Shown here: one piece after another, positions 42,464 through 51,155 of the stretch
Layout of the letters: each line of letters opens with the position of its first letter
How positions within the stretch are numbered: position 1 is the stretch's first letter
DNA from: Henriciella sp.
GTDB taxonomy: Bacteria; Pseudomonadota; Alphaproteobacteria; Caulobacterales; Hyphomonadaceae
Length of the DNA stretch: 64,000 nucleotides
Direction: 5' to 3'
NCBI GenBank assembly: GCA_002733705.1
Contig: NVWP01000032.1
Coordinates: forward strand, 1-64,000
The notes under the pieces: generated by a model
What the model saw: only the letters and a program-made list of their open reading frames with translations
Told to the model about the DNA's origin: nothing
Database searches by the model: none
Made by a program: the position numbers and the translations under genes

Positions 42464-43651
42464 AAAGCTCTTCTCCTTATTCCTGCAATAATGATTGCAG
42501 CATGCCAGCCTCTAAGCGCGCCTGACGCGTCCGGCGCTGGCCATGTAATTTCTTCGCCTCAACCCTCAGCGGATGATGTCCTGTTCACCAGCGCGAGTGG
42601 TGCAGCTGTCGAAGCAGACGCGTTCGAGACCTTCATTTCAGAGGAGATAGCGCGACTGGATATGCAGGGCCTCTCGCTAGCCCTGATTGATGATGGTGAA
42701 ATCGTCTTTCACACAGCGCGCGGAACGGCGAATGTCGATACGGGCGAGGGCGTCAGCGACGCTTCGATCTTTGAAGCCGCTTCGCTTTCAAAGCCCGTCT
42801 TTGCCTATTTCGCGCTGAAAATGGTCGATCAGGGCATCATCGAGCTGGACAGGCCTCTGCATGAATATCTGCCCATGGAGGAATTTGAGGCCGACCGGCG
42901 TTATGAGCAGGTGACAGCGCGAATGGTGCTCAGCCATACAACAGGTTTTCCAAACTGGCGCTGGTTTGATCCGGCCCCGGAAGACATGAACCTTCCGCGT
43001 GGCACGATGTACATGAAGAACGACCCGGGCGTGTTCGGCTATTCGGGGGAAGGGTACAACTATCTCGCCAAGGTGATCGCTCACGAGACGGGCCACGACC
43101 TGACGACACTCGATCAGCTGTTCCAGGATGTGGTGGCTGACCCCCTGGGCATGACCCATAGTGCTTTCGTGCAGACCGATTACATCGCCCGACACAAGGT
43201 GATGGGCCACGTGGACGGCAAAACAACCGATTTCGGCTGGCCGCGTTCCTTTCCAGACGATACGCCCCAGACCTTCGGTGCCGCTGGCCGGTTACATACT
43301 GATGCGGTCGACTATGCGCGGTTCATCATCGCGCTGATCAATGAGGAGGGCCTGTCGCCGGCTCTGTTCGACGAGATGTTCGCCGCTCAGTCGCAAGTCC
43401 CTCTCGATAGCGAGATGCATGATGTGACCGGTGACACCGCCTGGGGCCTCGGTCTCGCCATTGAGCCGACGCCCTTTGGCCTGCGCTATGAGCACGGAGG
43501 CAATAATAACAATTTCCAGGCGGGCATGATGGTCTTCCGTGAGCGTGGTCTCGGCTATGTGTTCATGACCAACGGCAATAAGGGACAGGCCTTTGACGAC
43601 GCCCTTCAGCACTTTGTCACTCTTGGAGAAAAACCGCGCGCTGACGAATAA
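42443..43651 (+). CDS. Class-C beta-lactamase-like serine hydrolase, lipoprotein
   Basis: A 402-residue protein. A lipoprotein signal (MKALLLIPAIMIAAC, lipobox IAAC) starts at Met7. The S-x-x-K motif is in ASLSKP (Ser near 114). The second motif reads YSGEGYN, with no exact Y-x-N. The third is HGG in YEHGGNNNN, in place of KTG, as in family VIII esterases and D-aminopeptidase-like members. A cell-surface esterase, peptidase or penicillin-interacting protein is possible; true beta-lactamase activity is not shown. Both ATGs (42443, 42461) lie in a palindrome and neither has a clear ribosome site. Confidence 0.8.
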   Translation: MTTNVVMKALLLIPAIMIAACQPLSAPDASGAGHVISSPQPSADDVLFTSASGAAVEADAFETFISEEIARLDMQGLSLALIDDGEIVFHTARGTANVDTGEGVSDASIFEAASLSKPVFAYFALKMVDQGIIELDRPLHEYLPMEEFEADRRYEQVTARMVLSHTTGFPNWRWFDPAPEDMNLPRGTMYMKNDPGVFGYSGEGYNYLAKVIAHETGHDLTTLDQLFQDVVADPLGMTHSAFVQTDYIARHKVMGHVDGKTTDFGWPRSFPDDTPQTFGAAGRLHTDAVDYARFIIALINEEGLSPALFDEMFAAQSQVPLDSEMHDVTGDTAWGLGLAIEPTPFGLRYEHGGNNNNFQAGMMVFRERGLGYVFMTNGNKGQAFDDALQHFVTLGEKPRADE

Positions 43652-43679
43652 GTGGGTTGAGGCCAGTCGGGCCAGCCGG

Positions 43680-44270
43680 TCAGGTGACCGATGCGAGCTT
43701 CAGATGCTGCAACAACAGGATGGTTTTTCCGTCAACGATTTCGCCGGAGGCAATACGGGCATAAGCATCGTCGAAGGGCAGTTCGATGACCTCTATGTCT
43801 TCGCCCTCGTCGCTTGCCCCGCCGCCTTCGGAGACCTTGTCGGCCTCTGTATAGGCGCTCGTGTAGCAGAAGACGCGCTCACTCAGACTGCCGGGACTTC
43901 CATACATGGTCGCGGCGAGCTTCAGCTCATGTAGCCGATAGCCGAGCTCCTCGACCGCTTCGCGTTCAATGCAGGCTTCGGGGCCCTCGTCTTCAATCGT
44001 ACCGGCGCAGACTTCCCAGAGCGGCTCGGTGTCGCCATGCAGGAAGGCCGGCAGGCGAAGCTGGCGTACCAGAAGCACTGTCCCCCGCGCCCGGTCGACC
44101 GGCAGCACGCAGGCCGCATCGGGGCGGTGATAGACTTCGCGCGACAGCCGGTCCTTGCGGCCGTCGCGGCGCTCATAGTCGAATGTGTGCTTGGTCAGCG
44201 CGACCCAGTCATCCGAAAGGGTCTCACTGGAGACGAGGGTGACACGATCCTTTAGCGGCTTTGCACTCAT
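43680..44270 (-). CDS. nudK: NudK-like Nudix GDP-mannose pyrophosphatase
   Basis: A 196-residue Nudix hydrolase. The Nudix box is AGTIEDEGPEACIEREAVEELGY, one residue shorter than the standard box, which matches E. coli NudK. DEGEDIEVIELPF and GEIVDGKTILLLQHL near the C-terminus are also NudK-like. It would split GDP-mannose or ADP-ribose into a monophosphate and sugar phosphate. The start overlaps the desaturase stop by four bases, so the two are coupled. Confidence 0.85.
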   Translation of the reverse strand: MSAKPLKDRVTLVSSETLSDDWVALTKHTFDYERRDGRKDRLSREVYHRPDAACVLPVDRARGTVLLVRQLRLPAFLHGDTEPLWEVCAGTIEDEGPEACIEREAVEELGYRLHELKLAATMYGSPGSLSERVFCYTSAYTEADKVSEGGGASDEGEDIEVIELPFDDAYARIASGEIVDGKTILLLQHLKLASVT

Positions 44271-45163
44271 GCGAAGCGGGGCGCGATTTTCAGTCCCTTC
44301 ACCCAGCCGAGCTTCTCATACAGAAGCAGCATGGTGCCGTTATAATCGACGATCCGGTTCCAGAGACCCTTGCGCGGGCGGTGAAGCGCGGAGACAGGCT
44401 CATCATGGTGATGGTCATGGAAGGCCTCACCACCGGTCAGCAGCGCCATGGCGTGGTCGGCCCAGGCCGGCGTTTTCAGATGGCCGAGGACGTTGATACC
44501 ATAAGTGGTCGCGTGGAACTGGATGGCACGGCCGATCACGACGCTCGCATGAATGATGGCTGTCAGCACCAGTGAGCCGCCAGCAGCCCAGACGATGAGA
44601 TAGATCACCGCCGGAATGAGAAGGTGGATGACCAGCGAGATCGAATTGTAGAAGCCATCCATCCAGACGATGATCGGATGGTTCTTCAGCCAGATCGGCA
44701 TCGGACGCATGACGTCTTTCGGGTCACGGAACAGGATCCAGCCAACCCAGGCCCAGCGTTTGGACTCGAACGGATTGTGCGGATCGCCCGGACCGTCTGC
44801 AAAGCGGTGATGCTGGGAGTGGTAGTTCACCCAGTCCTTCACATTGCCCTGCATGGCGATCATGAGATTGATCATGGTCAGCACCTGCGCGGGCCAGCGC
44901 ATCTCACCGGCGCGGTGCTGCATGAGGCGGTGAAGCGGGCCGATCCCGGCATTGCAGACAAAAATCGTAAGCGCGATGACGCCGAGCGAGAGCGGCAGGT
45001 ACCAGAGCTTCAGCTCGATATGGGTCAGGGCAAAACCGAGCACGACCATGGTCGTCAGCAAGGCGATCCCGAGAGCTGGATAGATGAAGGCCGAGAACAG
45101 GCTCGGCATATCAATCGTTTTCCAGGATTTGGGGATCGCAAGCGACCGGGCGATTTTTGGCAT
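44267..45163 (-). CDS. Acyl-CoA/acyl-lipid delta-9-type fatty acid desaturase
   Basis: A 298-residue membrane desaturase. The three His boxes are HRLMQHR, HSQHHRFAD and HDHHH (GGEAFHDHHHDEP), which bind the di-iron site. Four to five hydrophobic helices surround them. The order and spacing fit the delta-9 desaturase (Ole1/DesC) group that adds a double bond to palmitate or stearate. It is followed by nudK in the same operon. The upstream 242 bases hold its promoter, with TTGCCA and TAACAT spaced 16 bases on the minus strand as one possible -35/-10. Confidence 0.9.
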   Translation of the reverse strand: MPKIARSLAIPKSWKTIDMPSLFSAFIYPALGIALLTTMVVLGFALTHIELKLWYLPLSLGVIALTIFVCNAGIGPLHRLMQHRAGEMRWPAQVLTMINLMIAMQGNVKDWVNYHSQHHRFADGPGDPHNPFESKRWAWVGWILFRDPKDVMRPMPIWLKNHPIIVWMDGFYNSISLVIHLLIPAVIYLIVWAAGGSLVLTAIIHASVVIGRAIQFHATTYGINVLGHLKTPAWADHAMALLTGGEAFHDHHHDEPVSALHRPRKGLWNRIVDYNGTMLLLYEKLGWVKGLKIAPRFA

Positions 45164-45405
45164 TCATTTCCTCCGCGGAGTCGGGGCTCAGTCCTGCCAG
45201 CTTGGCCGACCTTTTGCTGACGTAATGTTAAGAACCATTATCAGTTTGGCAAAGAAAAATCACCGCAGATTACTGCATTGCAATCCGTGTTTGTGCGGAC
45301 CTGCAAAAACACCACCCAGACACCGCCCATGCACCATGGGTGCACCGCCATTTTGCCAGACTATGCCGTCGTATAGTGTTCGGACTGCCGGAGACAGTGC
45401 GCCGC

Positions 45406-46818
45406 CTACTCGACCGAGACCACCCGGCCCGGATTCATGATGCCATGCGGATCGAGCGCGCGCTTGATGGCGCGCATCGTATCGGTCGCCGCTTTGGGGC
45501 GGATGTCTGCCAGCTCATCGCGCTTGAGGCGGCCAACCCCATGCTCGGCACTGATCGACCCACCGAACTTCATCGCCTGGGCATGAACGATGCGGGTGAC
45601 CTCGCCCGCCTTGTCAGAAAGCGCCGTACTTTCAGGGGTCTTGGGTGAGCAGGCCGAATAGTGCAGATTGCCGTCGCCGACATGACCGAAGGCCACGATT
45701 TCCGCTTCCGGAACGAGCTTCTGGATCTCTGCCTCGGTGGCTGTGAGGAAGTCCGGAATCGCCGAAACGGGCACGGCGACATCGTGATTTAGGGCTGTGC
45801 CATAGGCGCGCTTGGACAGCGGAATCGTCTCACGGATATGCCAGAAGCTCTCTGCCTGCTGGCCGCTTTCGGCAATCAGCACATCGGCGGCGAGCCCCTT
45901 CTCCATACCGTCCGCCAGCGCCTCCATCAGGACCTCACGCGCCTGATCTTCCCTGGCCATGGAGACCTCCACGAGGACGCGCCAGGGCTGGTCTGAGGGG
46001 TTCGGGTCGCGCGTATCGGGCACATCCGCCTTCACCATCTCGATGGCATTTGCGGGAATGATCTCGAAACTGGTGACCGTGTCGCCTGCATGGTCGCGCA
46101 CGAGCGCCAGAAGGTCGACGACCTTGGCTGCACTCTCACACGTCACCCAGCCGGTCGCTTTCGCAACCTTCGGAAAGAGTTTCAACGTGGCGGCCGTGAT
46201 CAGGCCAAGCGTGCCCTCGGCGCCGGCGAACAGGTGTTTGAGGTCATAGCCGGTATTGTTCTTTCGAAGCCCCGACAGCCCGTCCCACACCTCACCGGAC
46301 GGCAGAACCACCTCAAGGCCAAGGATAAGGTCGCGCATCATGCCATAGCGAAGCACGGCCACGCCGCCGGCATTGGTGGAGATGAGCCCGCCAATACTGG
46401 CCTGTCCTTCAGAGCCAAGCGACAGCGGAAAGAAACGGCCCGCTTCGTCTGCGGCCTGCTGGGCGCTGACGAGGGTCGCGCCCGCTTCGATGGTCATGGA
46501 ATTGTTGCGCGTGTCGACGCTGCGCACCCTGGTCATGCGGCGCATCGAAACGGTGATCTCGCCATGCGGCGTGCCCCCGTCGACGAGGCCGGTATTGCCC
46601 CCCTGGGGGACCAGCGCCACGCGATGATCGGCGCACAGCCTGACAAGTTTTGCAGCCTCTTCTGTAGAGCCCGGCATGGCGAGGAAAGGCGTTTCCCCTT
46701 TATTGTTGCCGCGCCACGGGGAGGCGGCCGCCTCAAGTTTGTCGGCATCCTCGCTCCAGCCGGATGGGCCGAGCAGGTCTTTGGCGGCGCTGAGGAAGTC
46801 TTCGTTCGGACGGTTCAT
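45406..46818 (-). CDS. FAD-linked D-2-hydroxyacid dehydrogenase (D2HGDH/GlcD type)
   Basis: A 470-residue flavoprotein. The PCMH FAD-binding domain has LVPQGGNTGLVDGGTP, EAGATLVSAQQ, and FFPLSLGSEGQASIGGLISTNAGGVAVLRYG. The C-terminal FAD-oxidase domain has the His motif AFGHVGDGNLHYSA and ISAEHGVGRLKRDEL. It matches D-2-hydroxyglutarate dehydrogenase and GlcD. It is coupled by four-base overlap to the paiB-like gene upstream. It would feed electrons to an ETF or quinone. Confidence 0.9.
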   Translation of the reverse strand: MNRPNEDFLSAAKDLLGPSGWSEDADKLEAAASPWRGNNKGETPFLAMPGSTEEAAKLVRLCADHRVALVPQGGNTGLVDGGTPHGEITVSMRRMTRVRSVDTRNNSMTIEAGATLVSAQQAADEAGRFFPLSLGSEGQASIGGLISTNAGGVAVLRYGMMRDLILGLEVVLPSGEVWDGLSGLRKNNTGYDLKHLFAGAEGTLGLITAATLKLFPKVAKATGWVTCESAAKVVDLLALVRDHAGDTVTSFEIIPANAIEMVKADVPDTRDPNPSDQPWRVLVEVSMAREDQAREVLMEALADGMEKGLAADVLIAESGQQAESFWHIRETIPLSKRAYGTALNHDVAVPVSAIPDFLTATEAEIQKLVPEAEIVAFGHVGDGNLHYSACSPKTPESTALSDKAGEVTRIVHAQAMKFGGSISAEHGVGRLKRDELADIRPKAATDTMRAIKRALDPHGIMNPGRVVSVE

Positions 46819-47420
46819 GTCTGGCGCTCCATCATGGACGCAAGGGTTGGGTCGCCATTGGCGGCTTTCAAGGCCTGTCCCGCGCGCTGGCGGACATCCT
46901 CAGGCTTGTTCTGACTGATCTTGGTGATGCCTTCAAACCGCTCGGGTGTGAGGGTGAAGGTCTGGATGGCGGCGATCATGCGGTCGAGCGCGGCGCGGTC
47001 CATCTTCTCCATGGTCCATGCCGGTTTCGGCGCGAGACCGCGTTCGAAATGGCCGGAGAGGTCGCCAAGAAATGCCTCTGCAGCCTTGTGGTCCCCGAGG
47101 CTGACAGGACCTTCCGCTTCGACAGAGAGATAGTTCCAGGTCGGGACCTGATTATCGATGCCGTACCAGTCCGGGGAGATATAATCATGCGGCCCTGAGA
47201 AGACGATGAGGGCGTGCCGGCTCTCGGTGATGCCCCTTGCCGCCGGGTTCGATTTCGCAAGATGGAAGCGCAGACTCCCGTCCGCCCCAGCCAGGACGGG
47301 CGTATGAACGGCGCGCGGGCGGCCCTCATGCACGGCGACGACCAAAGCGAATGGCCAGTCTCCCACCCGCTCCAGCAGGAGCGCCTGGTCGGTCTCAAGG
47401 AATATCGGGGCCGGGTGCAT
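46815..47420 (-). CDS. PaiB-family FMN-binding protein
   Basis: A 201-residue PaiB-like protein of the split-barrel flavin-binding fold. The blocks FALVVAVHEGRPRAVHTPVLAG, LRFHLAKSNPA, ALIVFSGPHDYISPDWY, VPTWNYLSVEAEGPV and FEGITKISQNKP fit the family. Bacillus PaiB is a negative regulator of sporulation and protease genes; most homologues are probably flavin or haem-linked proteins. It lies nine bases after the tsaC/sua5 gene and overlaps the FAD dehydrogenase. Confidence 0.87.
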   Translation of the reverse strand: MHPAPIFLETDQALLLERVGDWPFALVVAVHEGRPRAVHTPVLAGADGSLRFHLAKSNPAARGITESRHALIVFSGPHDYISPDWYGIDNQVPTWNYLSVEAEGPVSLGDHKAAEAFLGDLSGHFERGLAPKPAWTMEKMDRAALDRMIAAIQTFTLTPERFEGITKISQNKPEDVRQRAGQALKAANGDPTLASMMERQT

Positions 47421-47429
47421 TCGGTCTGT

Positions 47430-48368
47430 CTAGTCCTGCTTGGCCGCGCGCGCCAGACGGTCATTTATCGCAGCCCCGAGGTCCTCACGGGGTATGGGCG
47501 CAACCGCGATCCTTTCGTGTCCCGTGTCGAGTTCCCGCAGCATGGCGAAGAGGTTGGCGGCCGCTTCGGCAAGGTCGCTATCCGGCGAGAGGTTCAGCGT
47601 TGCCTTGCCCGGCCCAAAGCCGAGATAGGCTTCGCCCGGTTCGGGCGCGATGACGTCGAGGCGCAGGCGTGCCTGCGGAGCGTAATGGCGAAGAAGCTGA
47701 CCCGGCGAGCTTGGCGCGGTCTGGTCATCCTTGCCGCTGATCACCCCCGGCCAATGGGCGGCAATGTCGGCCGGTGAGACCGAGCCTGGCCGCAGGACGA
47801 CCGGATGACCGCCGCGCGCATCGATCACCGTGGATTCGATGCCCTGTGTGCAGGGCCCGCCATCGAGAATGAGGTCGAGCTTGTCGCCCATATCGGCCGC
47901 GACATGTTCTGCCCGGGTGGGGCTGATCCGGCCTGAGGGGTTGGCAGAGGGCGCCACGAGCGGGCCGCCAAACGCTTCAAGCAGGGCGCGGGCCCCCGGA
48001 TGGGCGGGAACGCGAAGCGCCAGCGTGTCGAGGCCGGCGCGGGCCAATGGGCAGACCGTCGTCGCCTCTATCGCCTCGACCACGAAGGTGAGTGGGCCCG
48101 GCCAGAAAGCGGCGGCCAGATGGCGGGCCTGGGCGGAGAAGTCGCCCTGGCCGAAGGCAATATCCGCGGACGCGCAATGGGCGATCAGGGGATTGAAGGA
48201 GGGCCGGCCCTTGGCGGCATAGAGCCGGGCGACGGCGTCCGCATTCGCCGCATCAGCCGCGAGCCCGTAAACCGTTTCGGTCGGCATGGCGACGAGACCG
48301 CCTTCCTTCAGGATCGCGGCAGCCTGTCTGATTGCGGCAGGGTCAGGTCTGAGCACCGGGGCCGTCAT
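47430..48368 (-). CDS. L-threonylcarbamoyladenylate synthase (Sua5/TsaC)
   Basis: A 312-residue enzyme that makes the TC-AMP intermediate of tRNA t6A37. The YrdC domain (about 10-190) has GGLVAMPTETVYGLAADA, RLYAAKGRPSFNPLIAH, FWPGPLTFV and SANPSGRISPT. A C-terminal Sua5 domain (about 200-312, YAPQARLRLDV) is present, so it is the long Sua5 form, not the short TsaC form. It belongs to the minus-strand operon with paiB-like; the b561-YceI gene ends 22 bases upstream. Confidence 0.92.
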   Translation of the reverse strand: MTAPVLRPDPAAIRQAAAILKEGGLVAMPTETVYGLAADAANADAVARLYAAKGRPSFNPLIAHCASADIAFGQGDFSAQARHLAAAFWPGPLTFVVEAIEATTVCPLARAGLDTLALRVPAHPGARALLEAFGGPLVAPSANPSGRISPTRAEHVAADMGDKLDLILDGGPCTQGIESTVIDARGGHPVVLRPGSVSPADIAAHWPGVISGKDDQTAPSSPGQLLRHYAPQARLRLDVIAPEPGEAYLGFGPGKATLNLSPDSDLAEAAANLFAMLRELDTGHERIAVAPIPREDLGAAINDRLARAAKQD

Positions 48369-48390
48369 GGCTCAGTCGCCTATCACTCAA

Positions 48391-49593
48391 TCAGCCGTCA
48401 GGCGAGGCAGTGACGCGCACATCGATGTTGACGGCCTCTGACACATAGGCTGCGCTCGCATCCGATTTCTGGCCAAGATCGAGCGGCTTGCGTTCAAGCG
48501 AGGTGTTGCCCGTCATCACGGTTGCGCCGCCTTCCTCATCAAGCGTGAAGTTGAAAGGGACGGTGACCTCATTTTCCTTGATCGCCACTGTCGCCTCTGC
48601 CGTGTAGCCGTCGGCCGTTTTTTCGAAACCGGAGAGATGGACGGTCGCTTCCGGGAAGGATGACACGCCGAACCATTCGGCCGATTTCAGGCTGTCATTG
48701 TAGAGCTTCTTCGGGGTCTCGGCCGAGCCTGTATTGACGGTGACCAGGACCTCAGAGGCGGCGAGGTCGTCCTCATAAAACTCTATGTCGGCGTTCCAGT
48801 CGCCAAAGCTGCCCTCATAGGTCTGGCCATCATGCGTGAAGGTGAAGACGATGGAGGACTGGTCATAGTCGACTGCCCAGTTCGGCTGGAGAGAGGTGTC
48901 GCTGGCCTCGGGGGCGCCGCCGCCATTGGCTTGCGGGCCGGCGGGCGCGGAGAAAAGCTTCGGAACGAAGGCAATAAGGGCGAAGACGGCGATGGCGGCG
49001 CCAAAGGCCACCAGAAATCCATGTGGGGGCAGGGCGGGCTTGCCAGTCTTGCCGAAAAGGCCCGGCAGCATGCGTTTGAGGACGCCTTCTTCGGGACCGA
49101 ACTCATGTTTCAGCGCGCCGGCGACGTGCAAGGCAAGAAGGGCAAATAGAACATAAGCGAGCTTTGAGTGAATGTTCGAGATGATCGCATAACCGATCTC
49201 ATTCGAGAGGAAGCCGACGCCGGGGATGTCCGGCCAGCTCACCAGGCCGAAAATGACTGTCGGGATATCGAAGTCATAGGAGATCGAGACCGTCAGCCAG
49301 CCAGTCAGCGGCATGATGACCATCAGGGCGTAGAAGCCGATATGGACGGCGTGGCTGGCCTTGTTTTCCCATGGCTTCAGGTCTGTGGGAGCCGTTGGCG
49401 GCGGGTTCATCAGCCGCCAGACAATCCGCGCAACGGTCAGGATCAGGATGGTGATGCCGACCGACTTATGGAACTGGAACCAGGATTCCTTGCCGTCCAT
49501 GTTCCAGCCAAGCCAGATCATGAACAGGAGGCCGAAAGCGATCGCCCAGTGAAGGGCGATCGCAACGGCTGAATAGCGCGGGCTTCTTGTCAT
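48391..49593 (-). CDS. Cytochrome b561-YceI fusion protein
   Basis: A 400-residue fusion. Residues 1-190 are a four-helix cytochrome b561 (RYSAVAIALHWAIAFGLLFMIWLGW, FHKSVGITILILTVARIVWR, HVGFYALMVIMPLTGW-like, IHSKLAYVLFALLALHVAGALKH), with paired haem histidines. A further helix (about 195-215) follows. Residues about 230-400 are a YceI lipocalin-like domain (WAVDYDQSSIVFTFTHDGQTYEGSFGDW, ATVAIKENEVTVPFNF, NIDVRVTA). YceI binds polyisoprenoids such as quinones, so a tethered quinone-binding domain on a haem-b redox protein is plausible. Confidence 0.9.
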   Translation of the reverse strand: MTRSPRYSAVAIALHWAIAFGLLFMIWLGWNMDGKESWFQFHKSVGITILILTVARIVWRLMNPPPTAPTDLKPWENKASHAVHIGFYALMVIMPLTGWLTVSISYDFDIPTVIFGLVSWPDIPGVGFLSNEIGYAIISNIHSKLAYVLFALLALHVAGALKHEFGPEEGVLKRMLPGLFGKTGKPALPPHGFLVAFGAAIAVFALIAFVPKLFSAPAGPQANGGGAPEASDTSLQPNWAVDYDQSSIVFTFTHDGQTYEGSFGDWNADIEFYEDDLAASEVLVTVNTGSAETPKKLYNDSLKSAEWFGVSSFPEATVHLSGFEKTADGYTAEATVAIKENEVTVPFNFTLDEEGGATVMTGNTSLERKPLDLGQKSDASAAYVSEAVNIDVRVTASPDG

Positions 49594-49598
49594 AAAGA

Positions 49599-50363
49599 CT
49601 AATTGCCGTCTGTTTCTGTGCTTGTCTCTGCGGCGTCTTGTTGCAGAAACTCGCCTGAAAACTCCACCACAACTTCATCGGAGATCATGCCCTGAAGGGC
49701 CTCCTGACCAAATTCCGAGCGGTTGATCGTCGTCGTGGCATCGAAGCCGAGTATGTCGCGGGTCCCGAACCACGGCACGTTTGCAACGCCATTATAGGTG
49801 ACGTCGAGCGTGACCGGCTGGGTCTCACCGAGGAAGGTGAGGTCGCCCGTTACCGTTCCCGTCATGTCGCCCGTGCGGGTGACTTCGGTCGAGGTAAAGG
49901 TGATTTCAGGGTAGGTGCCCGCATTCATGAAGGTTTCGTCCTGGGCGAGCGCTTCAGGCCAGCTGGCGTGCGGACTATCCGGGTGCCCTTCCTTGTAGTC
50001 GCCAGGATAATTCACCCAGACCGAGGCCGGGTCGATGGTGAAATCGAGGCTGGAGGCAGCAGGATCCTCGGCGTTGAAATCAAGCGTGCCATCGAAGCTC
50101 GTGAAGCTGAGCGTGTATTCCGACAGGCCATTGTGCATGACCGTGGCCGTCAGGAAGGCGTGCGTCGGTTCAATCGAATAGGTTGCGGTTGCGACGTCGG
50201 CCAGCGGGCCTTCGGCGCCCGTTTCCGGTGTTGTTTCAGCGCCGGCCTCAGCGGTTTCCGTGGTGCCGGTCTCTGCCGTCGTATCGCCGCTGGTTTCCGC
50301 GCCGGAGCATGCGGCCAGAACCATAAGGCTCGAGGCGGCAAGAAAGGTCGTTGTGAGTTTCAT
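49599..50363 (-). CDS. YceI-family lipoprotein
   Basis: A 254-residue lipoprotein. A signal peptide with lipobox LAAC is followed by a Thr/Glu/Ala-rich linker (to about 55) and a YceI domain (TYSIEPTHAFLTATVMHNGLSEYTLSFTSFDGTLDF, DPASVWVNYPGD, ITFTSTEVTRTGDMTGTVTGDLTFLGETQPVTLDVTYN). The lipocalin-like barrel would bind isoprenoid chains at the envelope. It lies between another yceI and the b561-YceI fusion, with gaps of 29 and 5 bases. Confidence 0.9.
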   Translation of the reverse strand: MKLTTTFLAASSLMVLAACSGAETSGDTTAETGTTETAEAGAETTPETGAEGPLADVATATYSIEPTHAFLTATVMHNGLSEYTLSFTSFDGTLDFNAEDPAASSLDFTIDPASVWVNYPGDYKEGHPDSPHASWPEALAQDETFMNAGTYPEITFTSTEVTRTGDMTGTVTGDLTFLGETQPVTLDVTYNGVANVPWFGTRDILGFDATTTINRSEFGQEALQGMISDEVVVEFSGEFLQQDAAETSTETDGN

Positions 50364-50392
50364 CTTGGGTCAGCCCTTGGTGTTCTGTTGAT

Positions 50393-51034
50393 CTATTCGT
50401 TCTCAATGAATTCGCCGGAAAATTCGATTCCGACATCGTTGGAGATGACGCCTGGCAGCGCGTCCATGCCAAACTCGGTCCGGTCGATCGTGGTGCTGGC
50501 GGTAAAGCCGAGCAGGTCCCGTTCGCCCATCCACGGAACGTTTCCGACGCCATTATAGGTCACGTCCAGCGTGATGGGGTGGGTTTCGCCCCGGAAGGAC
50601 AGGTCCCCTGTGACCGTACCGGTATAGTCGCCGGTCATTTCGGCGCTGGTCGAGGTGAAGGTGATCTCACCATACTCATCGGCCTGCAGGAAGCGGTCGT
50701 CATTTGAGAGCGCGTCATTCCAGCTCTCGAACTCGCTGTCCGGGTGGCCGGCCTTGTAGTCTGCAGGATAGTTGGCCTCAAGCGCCGCCGGGTTGATCGT
50801 GACGTTGAGGGTCGAGGCGGTCGGGTCTTCAGGGTTGAAGTCCAGCGTCGCGTCGAAATCGGTGAAGTAGACCGTATATGTCGAGATGCCGTTATGGGTG
50901 ACGTTGAAGGTCAGGAAGGAATGGTTCGGGTCGAGCTGATAGGTGGCATCGGCGACGCCTTCCAGTGTCTGCTCGGCCAGCGCTGGCGCGGCGGCCAGGG
51001 CAGCGAGCACTGCTGTTGTTACGATACGGCGCAT
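50393..51034 (-). CDS. Periplasmic YceI-family protein
   Basis: A 213-residue protein with a cleavable signal peptide (ending PALAEQ). The YceI domain repeats the same blocks as the gene downstream (YQLDPNHSFLTFNVTHNGISTYTVYFTDFDATLDF, ITFTSTSAEMTGDYTGTVTGDLSFRGETHPITLDVTYN), so the two are recent paralogues. Here there is no lipobox cysteine, giving a soluble form. It is the first gene of the operon, about 120 bases from the divergent acyl-CoA dehydrogenase. Confidence 0.9.
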   Translation of the reverse strand: MRRIVTTAVLAALAAAPALAEQTLEGVADATYQLDPNHSFLTFNVTHNGISTYTVYFTDFDATLDFNPEDPTASTLNVTINPAALEANYPADYKAGHPDSEFESWNDALSNDDRFLQADEYGEITFTSTSAEMTGDYTGTVTGDLSFRGETHPITLDVTYNGVGNVPWMGERDLLGFTASTTIDRTEFGMDALPGVISNDVGIEFSGEFIENE

Positions 51035-51155
51035 GGACGGATCTCCTCATAAATGGTCAAAAACGCTTGAGTGTTCTAGATATACAAGCCATTCGGCTTG
51101 ACCAGTCCAGCTTTAGACTTGGCCCTGAATAGTACTTATCCGGGAGATGCATCAT

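Noticed and set aside
42443-43651. Call as AmpC beta-lactamase
   Set aside because: The Y-x-N and KTG motifs are altered (YSG..., HGG), as in family VIII esterases and peptidases.
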